NCBI GenBank assembly: GCA_014898415.1
Contig: RCTD01000042.1
Coordinates: forward strand, 124,001-188,000
Source of the DNA: Stromatinia cepivora
Lineage: Eukaryota; Ascomycota; Leotiomycetes; Helotiales; Sclerotiniaceae
Reading direction: 5' to 3'
Length of the DNA: 64,000 bases
The position numbers and the translations under genes are program-made. The first letter of the stretch is position 1. Every line of letters starts with the position of its first letter. The notes beneath the pieces are model-generated. The model made no database searches. It had not been told where the DNA came from and saw only the letters and a program-made list of their open reading frames with translations. Shown here in pieces: positions 35,687 to 47,501 of this stretch.

Positions 35687-37276
35687 ATGTGGAACTATAA
35701 ATCATTCCATCCACTCCCCACGATCTTCCTCATAATCGTAACTTCTCTGCTTCTGAGATATCTCCTGTCTATTTCCAAGCCGCTACCGACTGACTTCAAC
35801 ATGCTATCCTCATCTTCTCAAAACAATAATAAAATAGCAATAGTGATCGGATCCGGTCTTGCTGGTTTGGCCGCCTCCTCTCAACTTCTTTCACAGGATG
35901 GAGATATCGAAGTTCATCTTCTTGAACAAGCAGCCAGGACTGGAGGAAATAGCATAAAAGCATCTTCTGGGATAAACGGTGCAAACACATTTTTTCAACT
36001 TGCATCGAATCCTCCTATTGCAGATAGCATGGAGGGTTTCTATGATGATTCGGTGAAATCGGCTGGAGAGGTTATGCGGAGCAGTAGTGTTGGTGGAGAG
36101 GAGAGGAATGCAAGGGAGCGCTTGATTACGTTACTGAGTAAGGAGTCCAAGGGGGCAGTTGAGTGGTTGGGAGCCAAGGGTGTGGATTTTAGTGTGGTTG
36201 CTCAATTGGGGGGACATAGCATTGCGAGAACGCATAGAGGAGGAGGAAAGTCTAAACCACCTGGTGCCGCAATTGTAGGAACGCTTTTGGAGGAATTGAA
36301 AGGGAACGATAGGTTTAATCTTAAGACTTCGTGTAAAGTGGTTAAAGTACTAAAGGATGTCGAGAACAAAGAGGTCATGGGTGTCGAGTATGTTTGCGAG
36401 GATCAAAATGCACCACCCAAAACCGAACAATTAATAGGCCTTCTAATCTTCGCTACCGGTGGCTTCGCAGGCGATGCATATGGAATGCTGGCACAATACC
36501 GACCGGATTTATCCGGGTTCCCTTCCACCAACGACCCGCGCCCAGGGTCTCAAAAGCTCCTCACAGATATCGGAGCTGGGCTTATCGATATGGAGAAAGT
36601 ACAAATTCATCCTACTGCATTTGTGGATTCGAAAGATATCAATAGTCCAACAAAATTTCTCGCCGCAGAGATGTTGAGAGGCGAGGGGGGTGTGCTTTTG
36701 ATGGGTGGGAGAAGATTTGTAGATGAATTGGACACAAGAAAGGTTGTTACGGAGAAAATCATAGAGTTTGAGGAAATGGAAAGGGAAGAGGGAAAGCCGA
36801 GACAGTGGGATGTAAAGCTCGTGATCGATGAGGGGGTATATGAGAAGACAAAATCGCATGTGGACTTTTACTTGTGGAAGGGCTTGATGAAGAAATGTAC
36901 CATCGCGGAAGCAAATTTGGGAGAAGATGCGGTGGGAAGTTTGCAGAGGTATGCAGATGCGGTGGCGCGAAAAGTCATAGATGAGTTTGGGAGGAAAACT
37001 TTTGGACATTGGAAGTTAGATGTGGTAAAGTCTGATTCAGTAATATACGTTGGAAGAGTTACGCCGGCAATTCACTTCACAATGGGTGGTGTGAGGATTG
37101 ATGAGGAATCGAGAGTTTTAAATACGGAAAAGAAGGTGATTCCAGGAGTTTGGGCGGCAGGTGAGGTGAGCGGGGGGATTCATGGGGATAATAGATTGGG
37201 TGGTAGTTCGTTGTTGGAATGTGTTGTTTTTGGACGGAGGGCTGCCGACGGAGTTTTGAAGTCACTGGTCTGTTGA
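35687..37276 (+). CDS. FAD-dependent fumarate reductase (Osm1/Frd1 type)
   Basis: A single-exon gene of 529 residues for a soluble flavoprotein that reduces fumarate to succinate, reoxidising reduced flavin carriers in low oxygen. The Rossmann FAD motif is IAIVIGSGLAGLAASSQLL (residues 50-68), followed by a GGNSIKASSGINGA flavin-contact segment (86-99). By alignment to flavocytochrome c fumarate reductases I infer active-site His308 (QIHPT), the Arg351 proton donor (RFVDELDTR), His463 (AIHFTMGG) and Arg503 (GDNRLGGSS). A second FAD-binding stretch is GVWAAGEVSGGIHG (487-500). All are present. Residues 11-29 form a hydrophobic segment, so a signal anchor or ER/mitochondrial targeting is likely; Met39 is an alternative start giving a cytosolic form. 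Length matches yeast enzymes. No introns or damage are seen although it lies near the RIP-mutated domain. Confidence 0.95.
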   Translation: MWNYKSFHPLPTIFLIIVTSLLLRYLLSISKPLPTDFNMLSSSSQNNNKIAIVIGSGLAGLAASSQLLSQDGDIEVHLLEQAARTGGNSIKASSGINGANTFFQLASNPPIADSMEGFYDDSVKSAGEVMRSSSVGGEERNARERLITLLSKESKGAVEWLGAKGVDFSVVAQLGGHSIARTHRGGGKSKPPGAAIVGTLLEELKGNDRFNLKTSCKVVKVLKDVENKEVMGVEYVCEDQNAPPKTEQLIGLLIFATGGFAGDAYGMLAQYRPDLSGFPSTNDPRPGSQKLLTDIGAGLIDMEKVQIHPTAFVDSKDINSPTKFLAAEMLRGEGGVLLMGGRRFVDELDTRKVVTEKIIEFEEMEREEGKPRQWDVKLVIDEGVYEKTKSHVDFYLWKGLMKKCTIAEANLGEDAVGSLQRYADAVARKVIDEFGRKTFGHWKLDVVKSDSVIYVGRVTPAIHFTMGGVRIDEESRVLNTEKKVIPGVWAAGEVSGGIHGDNRLGGSSLLECVVFGRRAADGVLKSLVC

Positions 37277-38071
37277 TGTTGCAGGATTAAGAGGCGATGT
37301 TTATGGGAAGTAGGAGTAAGACGTACGATCTTTCATAGGTCTAGTTGCACAGCAAATAATCTTTTCATCCATAACGTTTCCCATCGTCGTCTATGAATTC
37401 AGTGAATCTTCCAACCAAAACAATTTGTTGCAGGTCTGAGTAACCTGGCGTACAGGTTTTGCCTCAACCATAGCGCAGGATGAAAATGGGTAGGATCATA
37501 TCTACGGGCCTACAAGTATGAGAATTATTTTCCATTCTACCTCTTCCAGTTTGTGATATGCATAAAAGAACAATAAATCTTCCAAAACCAAAACAGCTAT
37601 AGATGAAAGTAAACCATCCCTCCAGCTTGTTTATCTGTGCTCGCTTCGACACCCGGCTTTAGAGCTTCAAAACATCATGCCATAACCTCGGGGAGTCAGG
37701 GCCAGAATTATGCAATACAAGTGGGGCATTATTATAGAATGGTTGCAGCAGACCATGATTCTCATATAAATAATACGATTTTAATCGCAAAAACGTGTGA
37801 AAAAGTGACTCCGAGTATTTCACTCCAGAAAAAACCAGCCGAATAAGAAGATTGGTAAACTTTCGAATGACTTCGTATAGAAATCGTAAGTTGTGTGTAG
37901 ATCATGAGGTAAAAAGATTCGATTTGCGCTCCTATATACATGGTAGAGTATGACGAGAATTTTGAGATATAGAAATCGGACCATTTCGTTTCGTTTCATT
38001 TGTACCATCCACTTTCGTTTCATTGCCAATCAAAAAAGAGAAGAAGAAAGAAAGGAAGGAGAAAAATTAAC
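37277..38071. other. Intergenic region between convergent genes
   Basis: About 800 bp of 3' flanks of the fumarate reductase (+) and acetylxylan esterase (-) genes. Short frames only; no gene supported. Confidence 0.5.
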
Positions 38072-39141
38072 CTAAAGACATTGCGAATAATAAGCATTTG
38101 TGTAAGTGCACGTATACGGGCTAGCACAAATTGTGCTCCCAGTATATCCACCCCCACCACATTGACCCCAATGCGCAACTCCAGTGGCCCCAGGGGAGGT
38201 AATAGTAGTGGTAGTGCCAGGGCTAGATGGGGCAGTGGTAGGGGACGTACCGGACGAGGTGAGTTGTGCATTCACGAAAGTTAGAGCTTGTTGACCGTAT
38301 TCGGTGCCGTATCCTTGATGGGTATTGGCGTCGGAACCATTGCAGCAGTATGGATCGGCGGCATCACAATAAGACTTTATTTTTGAGGCGGAGGGGCAAG
38401 AAAATCCGGAGGGGCGGGGTGCAAACTGGAAGGTTGTTAAAATACGTCTCATAAATACTTCGAGGCGAGTGCGGTATGTGATAAATATAGTTAACACAAG
38501 AAATATGAACTAGAGGACTTACTCCGTGGGCTCTGCAGGTACCAACTTCATAAGGAAGTCCATAGATATATCTTGGGTCACCCATGAAGATTGCAGCTTT
38601 GATCATATTAACTGCGCTAGCCTGGATTGGAATTGCCGTATTCGTAAGGCCTTCGTTACTATCTCCACCCCCACAGAACGCATTATCCATTATTTGGCCA
38701 CCCTAGTTTGCGAGTTAGTGTTGAATATCTACACATAACCAATAGACAAACTCAATTCCACAGCTAGAAAACTTAACATACCTGAGAATACCCTACCAAT
38801 ACCAATTTAGTACTTGGACATCGTGTGTTGTATGCATTTACTGCAGCAGCAACAGCAGCCACACCTTGCACAACACTATTTGCATAGCTGACTCCACCAC
38901 ATGAAGATTGACCACCACATGCTGGGTAGACGATAGCTTCCGATGTTGCGCCGGGGTGTGCGGAGAGAATGAGGTTGACAACCACACCTGCGGTTCCATA
39001 TCCAGCTGATGCTGTGGTCTCTCTAGCACCAAAGACGTGGATTTCGGGACAGGTTGCACGGGTGTCCAATTCGGAAGGGAGGGCTGAAGCATAAGCAAGG
39101 AGGAGAAAAAAAACTGCTTTGAGTGCCATTTGTGAGAACAT
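38072..39141 (-). CDS. Secreted acetylxylan esterase, CE5 catalytic domain plus C-terminal CBM1
   Basis: A 297-residue secreted esterase that removes acetyl groups from xylan in plant cell walls. Three exons: 39141-38782, 38702-38523, 38425-38072. Introns are 38781-38703 (GTATGT...CTAG) and 38522-38426 (GTAAGT...CCAG). A signal peptide (about residues 1-20, [13 protein letters not shown]) is followed by the CE5 domain beginning at Cys31 ([15 protein letters not shown]). The triad is Ser119 in GYSQG (split by intron 1), Asp204 in [10 protein letters not shown] and His216 in THQGYG, with the cysteine pattern of AXE1/AXEII enzymes. A Ser/Thr/Pro linker (about 233-262) leads to a fungal cellulose-binding module (about 265-297; [11 protein letters not shown]...YYSQCL) with its four Cys. 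A cutinase is a less likely reading because of CBM1 and the CCNG motif. It is divergent from the C6 regulator across 1.6 kb. Confidence 0.94.
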
Positions 39142-39250
39142 GTTGAAGATTGGGTGGATTAAGGTGCCGAGAAGATGTCGTTGTGAATACTAGTGGTTAC
39201 TGATACTTCAGATGAAAATTAAAGATCAATCTCAAGTGCGGATACTGCTC

Positions 39251-39258
39251 TATTTATA
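39251..39258 (-). promoter_or_regulatory. TATA box of the acetylxylan esterase gene
   Basis: TATAAATA on the minus strand, about 110 bp upstream of the ATG at 39141. The distance fits a short-5'-UTR secreted enzyme gene. Confidence 0.6.
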
Positions 39259-39269
39259 CACCACTGAAC

Positions 39270-40738
39270 ATATTATTCATATTATTCGCAATGACACAGT
39301 CTCCCTTCCGCCGACTTATATTACCCACCACCCTTACCTTTGTCGCCCAATTGATCTCAATATTAACAATCCCAGTGCTATATCCAATATCCAATATCCA
39401 TGTTGATTCTGACCCGGAATTTTGTTCTGACAGCCGGGCCGAGTAGTCATGTGGATCGCCAAGTCCATCTTGAGATTTCAGGCTAAGAATTATGCGAACC
39501 CAAAAGAGTAGAATAGAGAGGGGGACGCATAAATGGAAATTGAAGTTCAGACGATCCGTAGTAATACAAGAGAGCTATATAAGTTCTCGATCAACCACAT
39601 GGTTTTAGCAGGGCAGTAGCTATTGAGGCTGATATCCGACACGGCACTACCGAAATTTGGCTGAATTCGTACAGCATGCATGCACCCCAGATTATCATAC
39701 TTGGGCACTCTGTATTCGGTTCCAGATCCAGAACCTTTTATCCTCGGAATCGTGGCCAAGAAGGGTAAGTTGGCAACATATAACTAACGGATCATCATGT
39801 GGAGAGGATTAATTGGCAACACCGATTGAATTAATCGACATTCAACCGACGAGAATTTTGACCTGATTATTCTTATGTATGTTTGCTTACTGTAACAGAA
39901 AAGTGGAAGGAGATCGAAGGTCAACGGCTGAGGTAGAATGACAAAGCAATGTATGACTACCTCTGAGTTCTCATGTGAACACTTGAGCACAGTGAAGTTG
40001 TTGCTAGCGGTCATGAAAGTAAAAGATATCTTCAAATCGAGGTTGTTTATTCAAAAAAAACTTTTTGTGTGGCTTCCTAGGCTTCCCTGCCAGTGGCTAG
40101 ATAACCTCAAATGACCCAGATATTTGACTTTGATACTCCGTGCACCGATCCATCCGATCCACTGAGTGTGTTTGAGAAGAATTAAAGTTTCGAAGGAAAT
40201 GGTAAACGGAAATTGGAAAGAATGTCCCGTCAATGGATACTTGAATGATGGAAATTCGAGATTCCATTTATCTGTAACTCGTAGATACAGAAGTCGTTTC
40301 AACATACTTGAAAAATTGAAGCTCCTAAATTGAGATTGGCAAACCCTTGGTCACTCACATCTGCTGCCCTTGGAGCGTTGATTGTTTGGATTATTTTCTT
40401 TGAGAACCGACCCATAGAGGGAGGGCTGGAATATAGACAGAATCGATGAAAAAAGAGGAGATATCATTCTTATAATGAAAGGCGACAGCGACATGTTAAT
40501 GCTAATGAGAAGTTAGCTACCTATTTGATAAGAATGTGAGGATGATAAATTCACGGAGATATTTCGAGCAGTATATCACGTGAGCGGAGATGTAAGCCAA
40601 TTGAGGGGTGGCTTTGGCTTATCTCGGAGAATGGACGAAAATTCAAACCAAAAGTGCAAATTATTTTCTTGTGTCTGCTTGTGAAAGCGTGATCGACATA
40701 AAGTAACACAGTGGTTTCTTCCTTCTATCAATATTAAT
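39270..40738. other. Divergent intergenic region
   Basis: Upstream of both the esterase (-) and the C6 regulator (+). No gene supported; the short frames look random. A CACGTG-type word (ATCACGTGAGC) lies near 40575. Confidence 0.5.
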
Positions 40739-43247
40739 ATGACGGATTCTGAACCAGATCAAGAGCGTCGACGGAGAAGACCTGCTGTGTACGTTTAAAG
40801 CCACTTTCCCTTTCGCGGCTAAATTTCCTGAGCTGATTGGCAAAGGGTTGCAGTTCATGCTCTTTTTGTAGAAGACGCAAAATTAAATGCAATCGAGAAG
40901 TCCCATGTAGCAATTGCGCGAGGTCAAGCATCACAGCCAATTGTGTCTATGACAGATTTCCTAAGCCTTCCAGAGAACTTCGACAAGTTCCAGGTCAGAG
41001 ACAAAACCATCACGTTCCAATTGGGTCAGCTTCCGAAAGAGACACAGGCTTAACTCCTGGGGTTCCAATATATCCGGTACCACCATCGTTAAGTGATTCG
41101 ATCCCGTTGTCACCAACAAGTCAATATACTACACCAAACACAGATCTAGCTAGTGATGTCGAGTCTATGAAACGAAGGATAAAAGAACTTGAGGATCAGC
41201 TTTCGATTGCGACTAAATCTTCTGTTCCGTCCCGTGCTCACCCTCATCCTGCCCACTCTCCTGCAAGCTCTATAATTTCTAACGGAGAGACCAAATCTTC
41301 ACTTACTGGATCCTTCCACGTACACAAAGAAAGTCGGCCATTCGGTCAAGATCATCCCGTGGTTTTAACTAATGGAGTTTTACATAAAACCCGATTGCTA
41401 GGCCAAAGCCATTGGATTAATGCAGCTACTGGAGTAAGCCATTTATTTCCCTACTTTAATTAGCCAATGACGATCAGGAAGTGACTGAACAATCAACAGT
41501 ACCATGATTTTTTTGAGATAATTGAGCCTTGTATACAAGAAGGTTCTAAAGCCGCTGTTGGGATACACAAATGTAAAACTTTAGGGAAGCTTATAAAAAC
41601 CCGGCGGGCGCCGTTATGGCCCTCACCACCAACTTGGCCGGATTTGCCTTCAAGGGAAATTGCTGACACGCTGGTTGATTGTTACATTCGAACAATTGAA
41701 ACTATTTACAGAGTGCTACACATTCCCACCTTTAGGAAAAATTATGAAGCAATATGGTCGTCGACTGGGAAACCTGATACAGAGTTTTTGGTTCAGCTCA
41801 AGTTGATATTTGCAATTGGTGCTGCCACGTATGATGATCGATTCTCCCTCCGTGCTTCGGCTGTCCGGTGGGTTTATGAGGCGCAGACTTGGATTTCGGA
41901 ACCAGAATTCAAGTCACGATTGACTATAAAATCGTTACAGACCGAGCTTTTACTCCTGTTTGCTCGAGAAATGGCCGGTATTGGTGGAAGATTGATTTGG
42001 ACTTCAGCTGGCTCATTATTCAGGAATGCAGTATACATGGGGCTTCATAAAGATCCCGCTTCTCTTCCGAAAAAGACCACATTTGCTGCTGAGATGCGTC
42101 GAAGAATATGGAATACGATATTAGAGTTGATGTTGCACTCAAGTATGGATTCCGGTGGACCTCCGCTCATATCTCTTACCGACTGGGACACCGATCCTCC
42201 TGCGAATTTCGACGATGACGAACTTCTGACCGCTGATGCTATACCTCGATCAGAGAATGAGCTTAGTCAAACGTCTCTCGCAATTATACTTCGCAAGACC
42301 TTTCCACTTCGCCTCGCGATTGTAAAGTCATTGAACAATGTCAGTACACCTAGTACATTCGAGGAAGCTATCAGGCTTGATACGGAGCTAAGATCATCCT
42401 ATAAGAATATGTGTCAGCATATTCAAGGATTTAACTCAACTAATGGACTTTTGCCATCCCAATTTGGTATACAGACTTTGAATATCATAATGCTACGATA
42501 CCTCTCATCCATCCACATCCCGTTTTTTGTGTCAGCTTTGCAGGCTCCCGCTTATTCATTTTCCAGAAAGGTGGTTCTGGAGACTTCGCTCAAACTTTGG
42601 TATCTAGTATATCCACTCATGTCAACTAGTGACTCGCAACCCCACAAAGGATCCGCCGCAAGTGATCAACATTACCTACGGCGACTTACGATCTGTGGCT
42701 CAGGCTTCCTTCGTACAATTGCAATACAGTCAGGTTTCATAATAGCCATGGAACTCAAGACCCAACTCCAAGAAGAAACAAGTCTTGGGCCTGTTTCCTT
42801 ACGACCAGATCTTCTGAATGCCCTAAACGATGCCAAAACATGGAATATGAGATGCATTGAGGCTGGGGAGGTGAATGTGAAAGGATACTTGTTTACCTGC
42901 ATAGGCATTGCACATCTTGATGCCCTACGACAAGGTCAAGGTGGTGAGAAACTTGCGGCATTGATAGTCAGCGCTACGGAAGGAGCCGTGGAAGAATGCG
43001 TAAAATTACTGGAGGAGATGGCAGCTCAAGGTCAAAATGAGGCGGATGGGTTAAGGAAGATGTCGCTAGCGACCCCGCCAGAGTTGATGGAGGATTGGGA
43101 TTTCATGGTAAGTTGAGACGATAAATTCTTATTATGTGATGCAGTTGCTTATGATATTATTAGATGACAGATGCCCAATACAATTTCGGAGATGCGTTCG
43201 GTTGGGCCTTCAATTACGATAATTCTCAAGAGTCATCATTGTGGTAA
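40739..43247 (+). CDS. Zn2Cys6 (C6) fungal transcription factor
   Basis: A four-exon gene, 773 residues: 40739-40788, 40854-41433, 41500-43107, 43164-43247. Introns are 40789-40853 (GTACGT...TGCAG), 41434-41499 (GTAAGC...ACAG) and 43108-43163 (GTAAGT...TTAG). Exon phases agree. The DNA-binding zinc cluster has Cys19, 22, 29, 35, 38 and 47 in the CX2CX6CX5CX2CX8C pattern (CSFCRRRKIKCNREVPCSNC), joined across intron 1. A short coiled coil (about 118-137; DVESMKRRIKELEDQ) would mediate dimerisation. The middle-homology domain (fungal_trans) starts near residue 258 (DTLVDCYIRTIETIYRVLHI) and includes LIWTSAGSLFRNAVYMGLHK and DWDTDPPANFDDDEL. The tail, FGDAFGWAFNYDNS, is acidic-aromatic like activation tails. 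The target genes are unknown; the adjacent esterase is a candidate by position only. Confidence 0.93.
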
Positions 43248-44288
43248 TCACCATTTAAAACTAGCACTCTGACTTGGACTCGACGGAAGGTTCAAATTGC
43301 CGGGATCAACTTTCCTACGAGAGATAGGTTATGATGGAGATCTAACTTTCGAATTATTGGAACAGCTGAGATATGGGCCTCTGTTTATTGAAAATAAGTC
43401 TAGTACATCCTCCGATTTGATGTGTGTTGAGAAAAAATAACATACCGAGGCCTCCGCCTACTCGTTCCGACTGACTGAAGTTAACTGATAGCCGGTATCG
43501 ATAGGGTTCTCCCCTCTAGCAACGTCCCTCTGGCATTGAAACAATATTCGTCCTCCATCCTCCGTCCTCGAAGGCGCTGAAATTGGCGTGGTCTCTGAAT
43601 GCATACAGATAAGGATTTATTGGGACGAGACGCCGAAGAATTCGAAGCCCAATGATGGCAGTGAATAGAGCCAATGGGAAGCAAAATCTGACATATGTAC
43701 CATTTTATTCTGGGACGAAAGGTTCTCCTGTCAACAGATGGACGTTAATGATGCTATGTATATTCAGCTGAGATCGGTGAGGAGGATTGGCAAAGGGAGG
43801 ATTATATATTGGGATGAAGTGGGAGGGTTTATTTTGAACAGCATAGGATTCAGATGGAGAGTCGTATTGGAGTTGAGGTTGTTTTCGTCTGATGGTAATT
43901 AAAATGATTTGAGGATATTTCGGGAGTCTGTTCGACAAGCATGGGATCTTGGAATTGCAGAGAGAACAATAAAATAACAGTGATATGATTGACTGGCTGA
44001 AATATACTGCCGGAGAGGCCTAATAACACATGTTCATTGCAACATTTGCTTCTGATGAGGTAAGATTACAATGAGGCTTCTTTTCGATCCCGTACGGTGT
44101 TCCAATATAATCGACCAATCTCTGGCCAAGTAATTTCTTTATTTATCGGTTTGTTCTTGCTGTGCCTGGGTGGCTTATGGCTTGCATGCCACCACTAAGA
44201 ATAAGCTTCAGCCATTCCAACAGCCTCAAATTCATAAAATGAACCTTCTAATTCCACCGGAAGAATTAATTTGTTTGAGAATTTAAAA
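43248..44288. other. Intergenic, no gene seen
   Basis: Ordinary composition; frames of 60-80 codons at 43481-43684 and 43705-43938 (minus) have no recognisable features. Confidence 0.45.
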
Positions 44289-44696
44289 ATGTATCAAATT
44301 ACCACGCCGCAAGATGTGAAAATGCCCAAAAATATACTACGCCAAATCTACGACAAACTCCCTCGTCCTAACGACATCACAGCATCAAATGAGTAGACAG
44401 GGCTTCTTAAAGTATTACTCATACAATCAACCTCCAATGATTCTGAATCCGAGTTTGTTTGGAACGTGGTTCTCCAATTCATCGCCATCATTTTCGCAGT
44501 TGTGTTTGATACATTCCTAGTTCTAGCATATCTCGTAGGCGAAACCGCAAAGGTACAATCTATAGAGCCTAATCAATCAAGTTTACTTTCACTATGTTTG
44601 TCTAACTTGGTAAGCTTCGATTCGTACAATACCAAAACCGTTACTAGATTAATATGGTCCAAATGTCAAAAAGCTTGCGCTGGCTTGTACGAATAA
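44289..44696 (+). pseudogene. Small single-membrane-segment protein frame with one internal stop
   Basis: The ATG at 44289 opens a 136-codon frame broken once by TAG at 44394-44396. Before it: KMPKNILRQIYDKLPRPND. After it: TGLLKVLLIQSTSNDSESEF, then a hydrophobic segment NVVLQFIAIIFAVVFDTFLV and YLVGETAKV. The TAG sits where TGG (Trp) could have been. The tail after about 44555 may instead be an intron, since GTACAA follows ACCGCAAAG. I do not recognise the family. It could be a recently inactivated small membrane protein or chance. Confidence 0.35.
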
Positions 44697-47501
44697 CCAT
44701 CAGAACCCATAAATTCTATGTCTATGGCCAGTGTAGTATTCGAAACTGCATTGTGAACGGCAACACCGAATTGATTCCTTCGTCCTCTTTCCATGTTGGA
44801 ACTGATTTTTTGCGTATACTTTATTAATATAAGAAGAAGTTTGTTGATATTCCCTCCGATCAGACGTTTTCTCACATTACCTGCCTTTTGATGTTTCTGC
44901 TGAAAGCTTAAGGGATCCATCCGCGTTGTCAATTTTTGCAAGTATATAAAGTAAATTGGGTGAAGGGTAAAGAGAACTTGTACGAGCGAAATCGCTTTTG
45001 GATCGAGAATGAAGCAGGCTTGATGTTCAGTTCGACGTGTTTTATTCTTGATATCAGTTTTTCTTACAAGTAACAAGGGCCTGACAAAAGTCAGCGGAGT
45101 GGCGCCGTATTGTTTGTTCTCAGACTAAATTACACATAAATTGAAATCGTGGATTTATTGTCTATGAGGTTGTCACCAACGATGTCAACCGTCATGCTCA
45201 ACCATCTATCAAATAAAAGATAAAGCATTCTTCCTCCCTATGAATCTTGAAAGGCAAAAGCAAAAACATACAACAGTAGGGATTCGCTGGTGGTCACTCA
45301 CCTAATTACTAATCCACCGATCTGAGGCTTGTGGATGGCAGAGCGGACGGGATGCCCAATTCTCCTCAGTCTATGGTCGTATGTGCATGACTATATCGAT
45401 TCTGAGTATATATTTAAGCAATAGGTTGCAGCATGAAAGTGTAATATCTCATTGTCTCTTTTGTTGTACCTCTCTCACCAGTACTTTTCTAACCACTTAC
45501 CAATCAATATCTACTCTGATAAACTCTCGTCAGAAGCAAATTTGGAACTCCATAGTTTAGGAGACGTTATATTCTTCATACATTCATTGAAGCGGTGCAT
45601 CTATTGTATCTTTGGAGAAAAACATACTGTAACTGGAAGTATATGTCTCTTGAGCGGTATTTGCCTTGAGTCCATGGGATTGTCAGTTGTTGCCGATGGG
45701 ACATAACAGTATATTTTTCCCAGTTTCCTGAACACCTGCTGTGAGAAATAGGCTATTGAGACATGGAAGTTTCTGCTTGTATGAAACATTGACAAAACTG
45801 CCTCTGACATGGCATTCTCGACGGAAATGTAGTTTGCTTTCTATTAAGAACGGATCAAAAATAAATTTAAACCTAGACTTCCTGAGCACCAGGGAGAATG
45901 AGTGGTATTTCGATCGGCGAATCAAGAGAGAACGGCGTACCAAACTGTGGACAGAGAAGGGGTCATTGGCGGCTTCTTCGATGAGACAACATAATGAAAA
46001 ATCCATCTTTGCGTCCGAGATGATACCGCAAAAATTTCGAGGAGAAGCGTCGAGAGTTCCTGGGAGGAAAACTCAATTTTCGAAGATCGTATTCCCGTGG
46101 CTACTCTGGTCAATTTCATACGGTTGCCTTGTAGATCATTTATCTTCCAAGGTTGGAATACCTTCTCTTTGTCAATGTGTGTGTCGATACGAGATTACAG
46201 TTCTCTCGATATCTAGTTTCCTGGTGTTTGGTAGAAAGAAATATCAGATCAAAGTGGCAGATCGTAAATGTATTGAACTATTAGATTATCGTTTATGTGA
46301 TGTAAGTTCATTTAACAATAAACACGGAGTTACCGAAAAAAAAGAAGACAAGTCTTGAAACCCCCAAACTCAACCGGTCAAGATGTCTCAATGAGTAAAT
46401 ATCTTCTGTGTCCGAAATTTCGACACCAGTGTTAGTGAGAAGCAAACTATTATTCAATTGTGCAGCTACACCGACATCTATGACATTGAATCAGTACCAA
46501 GAATACGAGAGTCACTCTTTGCCGATTTTCAATCCAAGGATCGAATACGAGCATCTCTGACGTTTTCTAAAGCTGTCCTGTCTCATCAAGTCGAAAATCT
46601 CGTGGAGCTGTCTTCAAACTAACCTGAGACCGTGAGCAAGGCAAAAACTTCGGACGTTTTAATATCATCGGTCTATTAGTGGAGTGGGTTGTAGCATCGG
46701 AATGTTCCCTTTTTGCATAGCCAGGTCATAATTGCATGACTTTCAATAGTGATACCGTGATATGAATTTGTGATGGGGTAGGTTGAATATGCGATGAATA
46801 AATCATCTATTTTTCAGAATACGAGCCAGAATACGAGCAAAAATGCCGATCGTTATCGGTGATCGTCATTTAGAATTCGTGCTTTGCTACTTTCAGAGGC
46901 GTTGGCAGACTGACAAATGACAATTTGTGCTTTATACTTGACATTCGTAAATTTTACCAGCTGCAGTTACCTTAACCGACGATACGTACAGACATGAGTA
47001 AATAAAGCTGTGCTACGGCTAGAAGGAGAAGTCATACCCTTGAATCCAAGGAGTTGCCTGTTTAGCCAGAGCATCATAACCCATCATGATGGGAAAATTT
47101 AGAGTTCATCCATTTGTTCCATCTATATTTCTGGAAAACACATCAATGGATCGAAATTGATAGGGCATGAAAATGCCGTTAACGTTCTCTATCATCATGT
47201 GTGGAGAAATCCACTTTAAATCATGGCACCACTTAAGAATTCATTCAATGCATGTACCGATATAGACAGCCGTGCCAAGTATTCAATACGAGCAATATAT
47301 GGAGTTCGGTTGATTTTGTATAAGCCCCATTGCGGAGCCGTGCGGAAAGGAGAATTGGTGGTGCCATCTCCCGCACCAATCGGAGTGTTGAAAGTAGCCA
47401 TGCATTCTCCCCATTTCTTCGGCTACTGGCAATGTTAAAGCCGATGAGGTCATACTCGTGCGGCCAGAGGGCCACTATCCCCTTGTAGTTTACCATTTGG
47501 G
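44697..47501. other. Intergenic region with weak unassigned frames
   Basis: Two longer frames exist: 45741-46358 (+, 205 codons) and 44666-45076 (-, 136 codons, ending NTTLAIDIEFMGSDGYSYKP). Both lack recognisable motifs and overlap open frames on the other strand, so neither is called. The part at 47220-47500 has higher GC, and its minus-strand frames look protein-like in two registers (ATFNTPIGAGDGTTNSPF and VNYKGIVALWPHEYDLIGFN), which may be a gene scrap bordering the MITE. Confidence 0.35.

Noticed and set aside
45741..46358. 205-codon plus-strand open frame
   Set aside because: No recognisable motif; the opposite strand also has open frames over the same interval; no intron or promoter pattern supports it. 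Kept only as an unassigned frame in the intergenic entry.
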